From NCBI GenBank assembly GCA_000583135.1, contig JFBG01000019.1:62001-126000 (forward strand): a stretch of DNA of 64,000 nucleotides, in the 5' to 3' direction. Below are positions 48,301-56,195 of the stretch, in pieces. The notes under the pieces are model-generated. The model worked only from the letters and a program-made list of their open reading frames with translations, made no database searches and had not been told where the DNA came from. A program made the translations under genes and the position numbers. The number at the start of each line of letters is the position of its first letter. Position 1 is the first letter of the stretch. This DNA comes from Thioalkalivibrio sp. HK1. Lineage in GTDB: Bacteria; Pseudomonadota; Gammaproteobacteria; HK1.

Positions 48301-48500
48301 TGCCTTTCGACGATATTCGATTCGACCTCCTCCGCAGCTGCCTTCGACCAGCTGGTGCCGATGCGGATGGAGGGTCTTTCGACGATGGGGGAGAGTTGTA
48401 TCGGCAGGCGCAAAAGGCTCAAAGATCCGAAAAGCACGACCAGCAGCACCGCGACCAAAGTCGCGGTGCGATTGGAAAGCGCAAGGCCGGTCAGGTTCAT
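45363..48500 (-). CDS. RND-family efflux permease (AcrB-like)
   Basis: 1,045-residue inner-membrane proton-driven transporter: one N-terminal span (TLVAVLLVVLFGSLSLL), a large periplasmic domain, spans 2-7, a second large periplasmic domain (about 555-840) and spans 8-12. The TM4 motif reads GLTLDASIVVLENI, retaining one of the two proton-relay aspartates of AcrB, and the TM10 segment reads GLVVNNAILLV, with Asn where AcrB has the relay Lys. This fits the less studied RND branch with NNAILLV rather than AcrB itself. Its start overlaps the adaptor stop (ATGA). No outer-membrane factor is adjacent. Confidence 0.9.
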   Translation of the reverse strand: MNLTGLALSNRTATLVAVLLVVLFGSLSLLRLPIQLSPIVERPSIRIGTSWSKAAAEEVESNIVERQEKALSGLPGMTKLVGTAYNGTASLSLEFSADHDLKRGLLDVITRLNGIRLPDDAGDPRISTSRSGDRAAAWFMVTPEPGNDRPIASYLNYVEDIVLSRLERVPGVSKARSIGGDFREVRITFDPYKTAMSKIGLLQAIDSVSINRGASGGNVDIGKRSYVLRFSDSFDLDELGDTVIEWRDGRSVRLRDVADIEIGTSEKRSFALNNGTRAMGINVYRESGANVLKMMSGVKDTVADLGHSLAQQGIRLKQTFDETTYIYRSIDMLRNNLGLGILLSIAALWWFLRKFSATMVVAAAIPISLLATFSGLDIAGRSLNIISLAGMAFAVGLTLDASIVVLENIVRLRERGMGISEAVASGPVEVQGALVASALTTIAIFLPVIFLSDETGQLFGELALAISVAVAASTLIALTMIPAAASRWLSEENLRDAHRHWWQWMTRVIMRATDNPIGRFGWIVSLIATPIVIGALLIPRPFLESIPTIQRLAAIVPESPFALRAGYLPSGKREYVFVSITPPSGINAEHLEKEVISIVVSRLQPYVTGEKEPRIDNYHMFAFSGNITMGVRPGKGVDMNRLISTINQALRGIPGTNAFVYRGSLLGGSTGSKSITVDIQSRDIEKAAAAAQRGVDLIEEILPDADVRLSSNLNAFDPELRMTPDKQRLIEVGLSSQSMIRLTGLLGDGERIGDYFDGEDSIPIYARIPAWKTLDELGAIPLATPAGEVVPIGDLVRIERTTGPAQIKRLDSRRTVSLSVRPPDDMNIEEVIETIRTRAEPYIRLELPASGDVLYGDTASKLENSLGSLSSGFLLAVTILFLLMAALFRSFLDSFYVLLALPLATAGGLIAILGINTLFGTRQSVDLLTMIGFIILLGLVVNNAILLVLRTRTLEREGLARRDAVSNAISGRLRPIFMSTLTSVFGMLPLLIFPGAGTELYRGLAMAIVGGICFGTVFTLILLPSLLRIGEEKNSALEPAVAAGT

Positions 48501-49618
48501 GCCGGAGGTCTTTTCCTGTCGCCAAGTTCGATCGCTTCCACTGTCTGACCGGGCTTGAGTCGTTCGCCGCCTCGGATGACCACCCGATCCCCGGCCGCCA
48601 CTCCATCGACCTCGATCAGATCGCCCTCGGCGATCCCGGTTGTTACCATCACCCGCTCCGCCGCATTGTCCTCGCCGATGCGAAAAACCGAGATCCCCTC
48701 GCGACGCACGATCAAGGCGTCTTGCGGAACGGCCACCACCTCGCGGGCGATCGAAGTGGGAAGGGCCACCCGCACGCTTTGTCCGATATCGAGTCGTCCG
48801 ATATCGAGATCGGGGGGCTCGATCGAAAGGCGAATCTCGTAGATACCCGAGCGATCCTCTCTGGCGACGGGCACGATGGCGCGCACCCGGGAGGGAATGT
48901 CGAGCGAGGATGCCTTGACTTGGAGCCTATCGTTCTTGCGCACGAAGTCGAGGGCGGAAAGCGGAGCATGCGTTCGCACTTCCAACGATTCGGTATCGAC
49001 GATGTGCATCATCGCCTGGCCGCTTAGTGCCCACTCCCCGCGATGCTGCAAGCGTTCGGTGATCGTTCCGGCAAAGGGGGCCCGAATGCGATGGCGAGCC
49101 AGGTGTTCGAGGGTCGTATCGAGACGAGCCCTGGCCGCTCGCAGGTCGCTGCGACCGATCTCTCGATCCGATATCGCCTTGTCGAGCCGGCTGCGGGTTT
49201 CGATATTGTCGGCAAGGAGTCTTTCCAAGCGCCGAACCTCGGCATCCAGATAATTCACCCGCGCTTGTTCTCGGGCGATCGCCGTTTCCTCCTCGATCAG
49301 CTGTTTTCGCAACAAGGTATCGTCGATTCGCGCCACCTCTTCTTCCGGCTCGACCACGGTACCGACATCGACGATATGCTCGATCCTCCCCGTCGCTTCG
49401 GCCGAAATCTGCGCTTGATTGCGAGAGATCACCGTGGCCGGATACCAGGCCACGGGAGCGAGTACCCGTCGCTCGGCGACGGCCAAGACCACCGGTATCG
49501 AACGGGAGCCTTGGGCCTCGCTCGTCGAGGGTGTCAGCGCGCACAAGAACGAGAGGGCGATTGAAAAAACGAGCGCTGCCCGATTCGGGTGGATATGTTC
49601 GCTTGGCGGAAGGGGCAT
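48497..49618 (-). CDS. RND efflux periplasmic adaptor (membrane fusion protein)
   Basis: 373 residues from the ATG at 49618, with a signal peptide (AALVFSIALSFLCALTPSTSEAQ). ISRNQAQISAEATGRIEHIV begins the lipoyl-like hairpin domain. A helical hairpin (about 95-170: LIEEETAIAREQARVNYLDAEVRRLERLL) follows, then RIRAPFAGTITERL closing the lipoyl domain, and beta-barrel and membrane-proximal domains (GDRVVIRGGERLKPGQTV). No lipobox Cys, so it is soluble or anchored by its signal. It couples the RND permease to an outer-membrane channel encoded elsewhere. The upstream frame extension to 49858 has no conserved sequence. Confidence 0.9.
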   Translation of the reverse strand: MPLPPSEHIHPNRAALVFSIALSFLCALTPSTSEAQGSRSIPVVLAVAERRVLAPVAWYPATVISRNQAQISAEATGRIEHIVDVGTVVEPEEEVARIDDTLLRKQLIEEETAIAREQARVNYLDAEVRRLERLLADNIETRSRLDKAISDREIGRSDLRAARARLDTTLEHLARHRIRAPFAGTITERLQHRGEWALSGQAMMHIVDTESLEVRTHAPLSALDFVRKNDRLQVKASSLDIPSRVRAIVPVAREDRSGIYEIRLSIEPPDLDIGRLDIGQSVRVALPTSIAREVVAVPQDALIVRREGISVFRIGEDNAAERVMVTTGIAEGDLIEVDGVAAGDRVVIRGGERLKPGQTVEAIELGDRKRPPA

Positions 49619-50026
49619 CGCTAAGGGCTCACGGTTGCGATAAGACGGGATACGACAGGGAACGATGATATCAGGGTCTTCCGATTGATATATCTTGTAT
49701 CTTTCGATGGTCGATATCCTTGATACGGATAACCGGGATACGGATAGCCGGCGGTATCTCGACGAGAAGACAAAAGCGACGATAAATCGAGTGTCGATCA
49801 AAATCTCGATCGGAATCTCGATCGGTAGGATATACGGTTTTTTCGCAAAATGAAGCAAAATGGACTCGACATTATATCGAAAGGCGCCTCTTCGTCCCTA
49901 CCCTCGCATCGCATCGAATCGCATCGATGCGAGATCGAATCGCCGATCATCTCGAAGCCGTATCGGTGCCGGGCGAACTCGCCGGCGCGCAAGAACGAGC
50001 AAGAACGAGAAAAGGAATGAGCGATC
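49619..50026. other. gene-free divergent spacer between adaptor and DUF1989 genes
   Basis: Contains two ATCTCGATCGG(A/T) repeats (49803-49826) and two GCATCGAATC repeats around 49906-49925. No convincing ORF. Divergent promoters for the RND operon and the DUF1989 gene should be here, but no clear pair was identified. Confidence 0.5.
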
Positions 50027-50899
50027 ATGGATATCGAATCATCAAAGATCGAGCCGCCGGATGCCGCCGCAAGAAGGGCGGTTCGGCCGGTCATTGTCTA
50101 CCCTCTTGACAACCTGTCGCAGCCGGACCTGCGTCGATATCGAAGGGCGAGGGAAGGGGCGCACAAGACGGATGAGATCGTGATCGAACCCCGTCAGGCC
50201 GCATGTTTCGAGGTCGAGGCCGGGCGATTTTTTCGCATCACCTGTATCGAGGGTCCGCAGGTCGGGGATCTGAATCTTTGGAATGCGCATGATATCGGCG
50301 AGCGATTCTATTCGTCCAAGACCCGGGCGTTGCACGGTACCCATATCACGGTCGGGGATCGAATGTGGTCGAATCTACCCTTTATGCGCCCGATGGCGAC
50401 CATCGTCGAGGATAGTCTGGCGTGGTACGGCAAGGATGAATACGGGGCTTCGGTGCATGATGCGATCGGATCGCGCTGCGATCCCTACACCGGGAATCTC
50501 CTGCGGGGTACGACCTACCATCATTGCTGTCATTCGAATCTCACGAGAGCCTTGGCTCGTCGAAAGGATTGTTCGCTTGACGAGGCGGAGTTGCATGTAC
50601 ACGATGTGCTCAATGTTTTCATGTGTACGGGGTTTACGCTCGATACCGGGCGATATTTCATGAAGGCGAGCCCGGTTCGCCCCGGCGATTATTTGGAATT
50701 CTTTGCCGAGATCGATCTGCTCGGGGCTCTGTCGGCTTGCCCGGGAGGCGATTGCTCCTTCGATCACTCATCCGACGCCGCCCGGTGCCATCCCTTGCAG
50801 GTCGAAGTCTTCGCCCCGAAAGAGGGTGCCTTGGCGGATTGGAGCCCTCCTTCGATCAACGATTACGATCGCTCTCATGGGTGCGAAATAGCCAAGTGA
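50027..50899 (+). CDS. urea-carboxylase-associated family protein (DUF1989)
   Basis: 290 residues, cytoplasmic. Conserved DUF1989 segments: GDLNLWNAHD, RALHGTHITVGDRMWSNLPFMRPMATIVED, RCDPYTGNLL and YHHCCHSNLTRALA; the Cys/His-rich last two are presumed metal ligands. Relatives are often beside urea carboxylase or guanidine-degradation genes, where they act as carboxyguanidine deiminase subunits or remain uncharacterised. None of those neighbours is present here. AAAGGAA lies about 11 nt upstream of the ATG. Confidence 0.85.
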   Translation: MDIESSKIEPPDAAARRAVRPVIVYPLDNLSQPDLRRYRRAREGAHKTDEIVIEPRQAACFEVEAGRFFRITCIEGPQVGDLNLWNAHDIGERFYSSKTRALHGTHITVGDRMWSNLPFMRPMATIVEDSLAWYGKDEYGASVHDAIGSRCDPYTGNLLRGTTYHHCCHSNLTRALARRKDCSLDEAELHVHDVLNVFMCTGFTLDTGRYFMKASPVRPGDYLEFFAEIDLLGALSACPGGDCSFDHSSDAARCHPLQVEVFAPKEGALADWSPPSINDYDRSHGCEIAK

Positions 50900-51079
50900 T
50901 GCGCCGAAGCCCCGCGCCCCCGAGCGACGCTATCGGATCGAGTGCAAAAACCGGATGCCGGATTCCATGGTGTATGAGATCGAGCATGCGCTCGAGGCTT
51001 GCATTCTCAAGGCCCCGGCGTGCATCTCGATGCTTCGGATACCGTCGACGCCCCTCGCTTATCGACCAAGGAGAAGATC

Positions 51080-51811
51080 ATGACCATCGCGATTGCGGTG
51101 CGCAAGAACGCGAAAATCGCACTGGCATCGGACAGTCAGACCAGCGTGGGAGAGATGCGGGTGCCGGCGGCGGATAATTCATCGCCGAAGTTCATCCCGA
51201 TCGGCAAGGCCTATATAGCCGATGCCGGCATCGCGCTCTATTCGAATATTTTGCCGGAGGTCATCGCCCGCCACCGCAAGATACCGTCCCTTGATAGCGA
51301 AGCGAATGTCTTCAAGTTTTTCAGCGGATTTTGGAAAGAGTTGCAAAATTATCACTATATCAAGCCCCAGCCCGATGGCCATAACTCACCGTTTGCGAAT
51401 CTATACAACGATTTTCTGGTGGTCTCTCCCCAAGGGATCTTCCGGGTGGCACCGGATCTCACGGTGCTTCGCTACGAGCGATATTGCGCGATCGGATCCG
51501 GAGAGCATTTGGCTTTGGGGGCGGCCCATATCCTCTATGAATCGCAAGCCGATGCCGAGGAGATCGCTCGGCGTGCCGTCGAGGCCGCCATTGAGCACGA
51601 TACCGGATGCGGGGCTCCGATTCACGAAGTCGAGATACGCCAAGACTCACCATCCGGCGAGAAGGCCGCTCGATCGGTCAAGCGCCGACCGGCACTTAAG
51701 CGAAGCGAGAAAAGCCGGATCGAGAAAGGCCCGATCGAGAAAGGCGATACCGAGAAAAAGACGGGCGCGAAATCTCGCCCCGGAAAATCCTCGTCCCAAA
51801 TCAAGGGATGA
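51080..51811 (+). CDS. proteasome-beta / HslV-like Ntn hydrolase with basic C-terminal tail
   Basis: 243 residues. After Met removal the first residue is Thr (TIAIAVRKN), as in HslV and proteasome beta subunits. ALASDSQTS supplies Asp17 and SSPKFIPIGKAYIA the Lys33-equivalent (offset by about three residues). YCAIGSGEHLALGAAHIL matches the SGSG-type catalytic serine region of the fold. The Ntn core ends near residue 195. The last 48 residues are a Lys/Arg/Ser-rich, probably disordered tail with IEKG repeats. AAGGAG lies 6 nt before the ATG. No HslU, Clp or Mpa-type ATPase is encoded nearby. It is not the standard HslV (about 175 residues) and may be a member of the stand-alone proteasome-homologue groups. 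Confidence 0.7.
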   Translation: MTIAIAVRKNAKIALASDSQTSVGEMRVPAADNSSPKFIPIGKAYIADAGIALYSNILPEVIARHRKIPSLDSEANVFKFFSGFWKELQNYHYIKPQPDGHNSPFANLYNDFLVVSPQGIFRVAPDLTVLRYERYCAIGSGEHLALGAAHILYESQADAEEIARRAVEAAIEHDTGCGAPIHEVEIRQDSPSGEKAARSVKRRPALKRSEKSRIEKGPIEKGDTEKKTGAKSRPGKSSSQIKG

Positions 51812-51903
51812 CAAAGAGCGATCTTTTCGCCCTCGAAAATTCGATGAGTGCGATCCCGGATATCGATGATCGAATATCCATGATCGAAGGAATCGTTCGA
51901 GGA

Positions 51904-52521
51904 CTATTGACCGAAAGAGGGGCCGCCATCGTCGAGGAAGTGAATTTCCTCGGGGGTGGACGGGCGTTCGAGCACCCGATTGCGGTGCGGGAAGCGCCCG
52001 AATCTCTCGATGATATCGAAATGGATACGAGCGGACTCGGTGCTTTTTTCGAGGAGAAATCCCAAGGAATCGTCGGCTTCGCTTTCAAGAAGGGTGTAGC
52101 GCTCGACGGATAGTTTTTGTATCTCGATATCCTCGGCATGCTGCATGGGCATATAAAGGAAAACGCGCTCGATCGGATGCAGGGCGCGATCTTGCGCGCT
52201 TTCGATCGCGGCCCGACAATGGGCGAGGGCTTGGGCATCGTGCATGAACGCCGCCTTCGATGCACGGTGGACATTGCGCGGTATCTGATCGAGCAGGATC
52301 ACCAACGCCAGCCGACCGCGGGGGGTGGCGCCCCACGCCTCGAGTCGAAGGTCGGCCGCATCTTCGAGCGCAGGTCCGAGCCGATCGGCGCATAGCCGGT
52401 CGAAATCGGGTCCGCCGCCGAACCATACCTGGCCTCGTTTTTCCAAACGTTCGATATTCGAGGTGGTATCTTCGAACCAGAAGGACAAGACTTGCTCGGC
52501 ATCGATATCGCTTTTTCTCAC
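51904..52521 (-). CDS. DUF924 family protein
   Basis: 205 residues from a GTG at 52521 with GGAG 8 nt upstream; the in-frame upstream ORF to 52617 is unconserved. DUF924 signatures: VLSFWFED, VWFGGGPDFD, GRLALVILLDQIPRNVHRASKAAFMHDAQAL, RVFLYMPMQHAEDIEIQ and FDIIERFGRFPHRNRVLERPSTPEE. It is an all-alpha TPR-like fold of unknown cellular role, widespread in proteobacteria. Convergent with the Ntn hydrolase gene. Confidence 0.92.
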   Translation of the reverse strand: MRKSDIDAEQVLSFWFEDTTSNIERLEKRGQVWFGGGPDFDRLCADRLGPALEDAADLRLEAWGATPRGRLALVILLDQIPRNVHRASKAAFMHDAQALAHCRAAIESAQDRALHPIERVFLYMPMQHAEDIEIQKLSVERYTLLESEADDSLGFLLEKSTESARIHFDIIERFGRFPHRNRVLERPSTPEEIHFLDDGGPSFGQ

Positions 52522-52626
52522 ATCCTTGTCTCCGGTTGCGATCCTCTTATGGAGAATCGATCTCTTCCAAGGCTTCGCGTTTTTTCCTAAATGGAAATCT
52601 TTTTGGCAAGCGATCAAGGGAATCGG

Positions 52627-53232
52627 ATGCGAAACCTTCGGGGATCGACAGTGGACGAATATCTATCGAGAGCGGTGGCGAAATGGCCGGATGTACCGGC
52701 GGTTCATGGATGGCTCGCGCTGGATCGTCGCGGTCGATGGCTTTTGCGCGGATCGAGGGTGCTCAACCCCGCCCTTATCGATTATATCTCTCGCAACTAT
52801 CGCTCGGATTCGCAAGGACGATGGTTTTTCCAAAATGGCCCGCAGCGAGTCTATGTCGATCTCGATTGCACTCCTTTCGTTCACTCGTTGGATGGCAATG
52901 GCCGGCTGATCACCCATACGGGTCGGCCGGTGAGCTGCGTGTGCAACGCTTGGATGGACGAAACCGGCTCGCTCATCTTGGAAGCCGAGCCCGGCCCGGG
53001 CCTTGTGAACGATCGCGATCTCGCAGTCCTTTGCGAATCCCTCGTCGATGAAAAGGATCGGCCGGTCGATGACGAGGCCTTCCTTCGATGGATGGCGGAT
53101 GCGGATACACCGCTCGATGCGCATCTGCCTAAGATTCGGCTGGCTATTCAAGGGGCGAGGATCGATATCGCTCGCATTCACTCGAGCCGAATTGCGGACC
53201 GTCTCGGCTTCGATCCGAGTCCTCGTCCATGA
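52627..53232 (+). CDS. conserved protein of unknown function (KWPDVPA...GWL family)
   Basis: 201 residues. AVAKWPDVPAVHGWLALDRRGRWLLRG, FINRNY-like YISRNYRSDSQGRWFFQNGPQRVYVDLD and a following beta-rich part resemble a family of short proteobacterial proteins without assigned function that I recognise by pattern only. No signal peptide or membrane span. The ATG at 52627 is preferred (AAGGGAA upstream); an ATG at 52591 is in frame. Divergent from the DUF924 gene with about 105 bp between starts. Confidence 0.65.
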   Translation: MRNLRGSTVDEYLSRAVAKWPDVPAVHGWLALDRRGRWLLRGSRVLNPALIDYISRNYRSDSQGRWFFQNGPQRVYVDLDCTPFVHSLDGNGRLITHTGRPVSCVCNAWMDETGSLILEAEPGPGLVNDRDLAVLCESLVDEKDRPVDDEAFLRWMADADTPLDAHLPKIRLAIQGARIDIARIHSSRIADRLGFDPSPRP

Positions 53233-53744
53233 AGAGCGGACAAAGCGACAATTCGATCGGGCGAGGTTTCGATGGCCGAACATCGAGTTCTTGCATCCTT
53301 TTTTCTTGACCGAGGGTGGATCTTTCCCGCTGCCGATATGTCGATGCTTTGCGGTCGATGCAAGGCGGTGATCTTTTGCTCCGGATGAAAAGCAAAGAAG
53401 ATCAATCGGGAGATGCTTTTCGAGCCGATTCCTTCGAAGCGGGCCGACCGGAATCTCGGTCTTGACTTCGTTTTCGCCGGAAAAGATAATGCACCGGTGT
53501 TCGATTGAAAGTGTTCGATTGAAAGTGTTCGACCGAAGGTGTTCGACTGAAAGAATCTGCTACGATATTGGATCGATCGTGATGATTCCGGTCGGTATCG
53601 ACAAGCGGCCTCGAGCGAGCCGCTCGGACATCCATAGACCTAATAGACTACATTATCGGGCGTTGTTGACCTCTCCCTCGTCTTTCAGGTATTTATACTC
53701 GAAGCAAGAGGGAGTCGATCGCATTTTGCGACCCGGCGTATATC
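53233..53744. other. gene-free stretch upstream of the MFS transporter
   Basis: Small open frames only, none convincing. Its striking content is the 4 x 14-bp tandem repeat at 53497-53552. Confidence 0.6.
53497..53552. repeat. four 14-bp tandem repeats
   Basis: GTGTTCGATTGAAA twice identically, then GTGTTCGACCGAAG and GTGTTCGACTGAAA. It lies about 190 bp upstream of the MFS transporter start. Confidence 0.9.
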
Positions 53745-54908
53745 GTGCTCATTCGCCAGACACTTTCCTCCGTCGCCTCGCTTCTGCTCTCATACGGGCT
53801 GTTGCTGGTAGCCAATGGCCTGCTCGGAACCCTGTTCGGCTTGCGCACCAAGCTCGAGGGTTTTCCGACGTTGGTGGTCGGGCTGATCGTCAGCGCCTAT
53901 TTCGTCGGAATGTTCGCCGGTGGGATCTGGGCGGTCTATGTAATTGCAAGGGGCGGGCATATTCGGGCCTTCGCCGCCTTTGCCTCGTTGATGTCGGTGA
54001 CCGCGATCGGGATCGTTCTCGTGATCGATCCTTGGATCTGGACGGTGCTGCGTTTTATCGGCGGCTTTTGCATGGCCGGCATGATCATGGTGACCGAAAG
54101 CTGGCTCAACGAGCGTACCGTCAACGCCTCTCGCGGTCAGGTGCTGTCCTTTTATATGATCACCAACTATCTCGGTGTGACTTTGGGACAGTTCATTCTC
54201 CCGTTGGGAGATCCGGCGCATTTCGAGCTTTTTTGCGTAGCATCGATCATCTATTCTCTCGCTTTGTTGCCGGTGTTGCTGACCCAAGCGGATGCGCCGA
54301 CCCCCACGCCTCGAGAGCGCCCGAGCATCCCCGAGCTGTGGAGGGTCTCGCCGCTCGCCCTCTTGGGAGTGATGGCCGCCGGAGCGGTCAACGCCGGATT
54401 CCATGGATTGGGTCCGGTATTCGCCCACGATACGAATCTGAGCGTGACCCAAACGGCGATCTTCATGGCCGCCGGGGTCTCGGGCGGGCTCTTGCTGCAA
54501 TGGCCCGTGGGTCGGATGTCCGATCGCATGGATCGGCGCAGCCTACTGATAGCGGTCGTCTTGGCGTCCACCGCGATCTCTTTGGGAGTTGCGTTCACCA
54601 GCGCTATCGGAAACTTCGTTTCGATGATCGCATTGACCGTCGTCTATGGCGGGCTTTCCTTTGCGATCTATTCGATTTGTCTCGCTCACGCCAACGATTT
54701 CGTCCCCGCGAAAAAACTCGTTCGGGTATCGAGCGGAATGTTGATGGCCTACGGTATCGGCGCCTCCTTCGGTCCTTTGCTCTCGTCCACGCTGATGAGC
54801 GGTTTCGGAGCCCAGATGCTCTTCGTGGTCAGTGCCGGGGTGCACGGCGCTTTGGGGCTCTTTGCGCTTTATCGCATGCGTCGTCGCAGTGTTCCGAGTC
54901 GAATGTGA
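53745..54908 (+). CDS. MFS transporter
   Basis: 387 residues with about 12 hydrophobic spans in two halves. The first half starts LIRQTLSSVASLLLSYGLLLVANGLLGTLFGLR and carries VGLIVSAYFVGMFAGG; between TM2 and TM3 lies AVYVIARGGHIRAFAAFA. The second half repeats the A-like motif as PVGRMSDRMDRRSLL. It resembles the YcaD-type drug/metabolite transporters; the substrate is unknown. The start is a GTG at 53745 with a weak ribosome-binding site, so a slightly different start is possible. Confidence 0.88.
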   Translation: MLIRQTLSSVASLLLSYGLLLVANGLLGTLFGLRTKLEGFPTLVVGLIVSAYFVGMFAGGIWAVYVIARGGHIRAFAAFASLMSVTAIGIVLVIDPWIWTVLRFIGGFCMAGMIMVTESWLNERTVNASRGQVLSFYMITNYLGVTLGQFILPLGDPAHFELFCVASIIYSLALLPVLLTQADAPTPTPRERPSIPELWRVSPLALLGVMAAGAVNAGFHGLGPVFAHDTNLSVTQTAIFMAAGVSGGLLLQWPVGRMSDRMDRRSLLIAVVLASTAISLGVAFTSAIGNFVSMIALTVVYGGLSFAIYSICLAHANDFVPAKKLVRVSSGMLMAYGIGASFGPLLSSTLMSGFGAQMLFVVSAGVHGALGLFALYRMRRRSVPSRM

Positions 54909-55142
54909 AGGGCGACGAGCGAGGGGCGAAAGCCAGGGGCGACGTCGTCATACCGGATGTCGTCATATCATTCGTATCGTCTTGGTAGTGCAAGACTCGC
55001 TCGCAAGCACCGATCCCCCGGTACATATCGCCGTTCAGGCGTCTTTGTGAAGGGAAGGGGAGAATCGACCATCGGCAACGGACAAGGCCGCAGGTGTCGA
55101 GACGCATGGCAGATGACGATCTTCTAGGGGAATGATTTTTCG

Positions 55143-55400
55143 ATGACGACGCGCTTGGTTGTCTACGAACGCATGGGATGCCATCTATGCGAGGATATGG
55201 TCGCTACCCTCGCCGAGTGGCGTAAGGAGCTCGATATCGATATCGAGCGGGTGGATGTGGATCGATCGGCGGAATTGGCGGCCCGTTACGGTTTGCGAGT
55301 CCCGGTGCTCGTTTGCGGCGATGCCGAGGTCTGCCACTTTTTCCTCGATCTCGAGGCCTTGCGAGAGGCGGTGAGCGAAGGCGAGAGCCGAAAAAGATGA
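55143..55400 (+). CDS. glutaredoxin-like thioredoxin-fold protein (DUF836 type)
   Basis: 85 residues. LVVYERMGCHLCEDM carries the redox CxxC at about 13-16, followed by beta-strand IDIERVDVDR, the cis-Pro region GLRVPVLVCGD and a final helix. It is of the short NrdH/DUF836 kind. Its stop overlaps an ATG of the following alkyltransferase-like frame (ATGA at 55397), so the two may be coupled. Confidence 0.87.
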   Translation: MTTRLVVYERMGCHLCEDMVATLAEWRKELDIDIERVDVDRSAELAARYGLRVPVLVCGDAEVCHFFLDLEALREAVSEGESRKR

Positions 55401-55921
55401 GCGCCGCACGGGATCGAGGATGTGGTAGCCCGATACACGCTTGCCGGGGTGCATCGCGGATATCGGCTTGCCCCCGACCTTCTGGTATCGCTGCCCATAA
55501 GGTGGATCGCGGATCGTCTCTTGGATCCAAGCATGGTTCCAAGAGACGATCGTCGGCCCCCGAGGGCAGGTACGAGCGCATCTATGCGATCGTGTGCCAG
55601 ATTCCGCCGGGGAGGGTGGCTACCTACGGGCAGGTGGCGGCGATCGAAGGAAATATCACCGCGCGCATTGTCGGCTACGCCTTGGCCTCGCTCGATCATG
55701 CAAGGCAAGAGGTTCCGTGGCAGCGGGTGATCAATCGTTCGGGGGAGATTAGCGAGCGTCGAGGGGGCGGCGGCACCGATCGGCAGCGCTCGCTATTGGA
55801 AAGCGAGGGAGTCGTTTTCGATGCCCGCGGGCGATTGGATTTCGATATCTGCGGCTGGGATGGCCCGGATATCGATTGGCTTCACGCCAATGAATGCCAT
55901 TTCTCTCCCCGAAGATCCTAG
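55397..55921 (+). CDS. alkyltransferase-like protein (ATL, MGMT-related), start uncertain
   Basis: The C-terminal 110 residues are a methylated-DNA cysteine methyltransferase DNA-binding domain: IYAIVCQIPPGRVATYGQVAAIEG, VGYALASL, VPWQRVINRSGEIS and QRSLLESEGVVFDARGR. The alkyl-acceptor motif PCHR is PWQR here, with Trp replacing the Cys; this is the signature of ATL proteins, which bind O6-alkylguanine and recruit nucleotide-excision repair instead of repairing it. The ATG at 55397 overlaps the glutaredoxin-like stop but adds about 50 unconserved residues; a GTG at 55502 is a second candidate. A strong hairpin lies between those positions. Confidence 0.85.
   Translation: MSAARDRGCGSPIHACRGASRISACPRPSGIAAHKVDRGSSLGSKHGSKRRSSAPEGRYERIYAIVCQIPPGRVATYGQVAAIEGNITARIVGYALASLDHARQEVPWQRVINRSGEISERRGGGGTDRQRSLLESEGVVFDARGRLDFDICGWDGPDIDWLHANECHFSPRRS
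55512..55551. repeat. perfect 14-bp inverted repeat (hairpin) between the glutaredoxin-like and ATL domains
   Basis: GATCGTCTCTTGGA (55512-55525) and its exact complement (55538-55551) around a 12-nt loop. No T-run follows. It falls inside the long ATL frame, upstream of the conserved domain. Confidence 0.8.
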
Positions 55922-56195
55922 GAAGGGAAAACCATAGGGACAGCCGGGCTCGGATGATCCGCTTGTCGTTCGGCCCGAGATCCTTGGTCTTTGCCAAGCG
56001 TCGATCGCTTTCTCTCGGATCGGATCCTCGGGTTTTCGATGTCCTTGCGCTTTGCGAACGGGCAAGCCCTTGGCTTCCAAGACCCGAGGGCGAGTTTCGA
56101 AAGCGAGGGTTGATCGAAAAGGCGCAAGGGCTACCGCCTCTGCTCGATCATCGATGGAAAAAAGCCTTGGATAACCAGCATCTCGGATAACAAGC

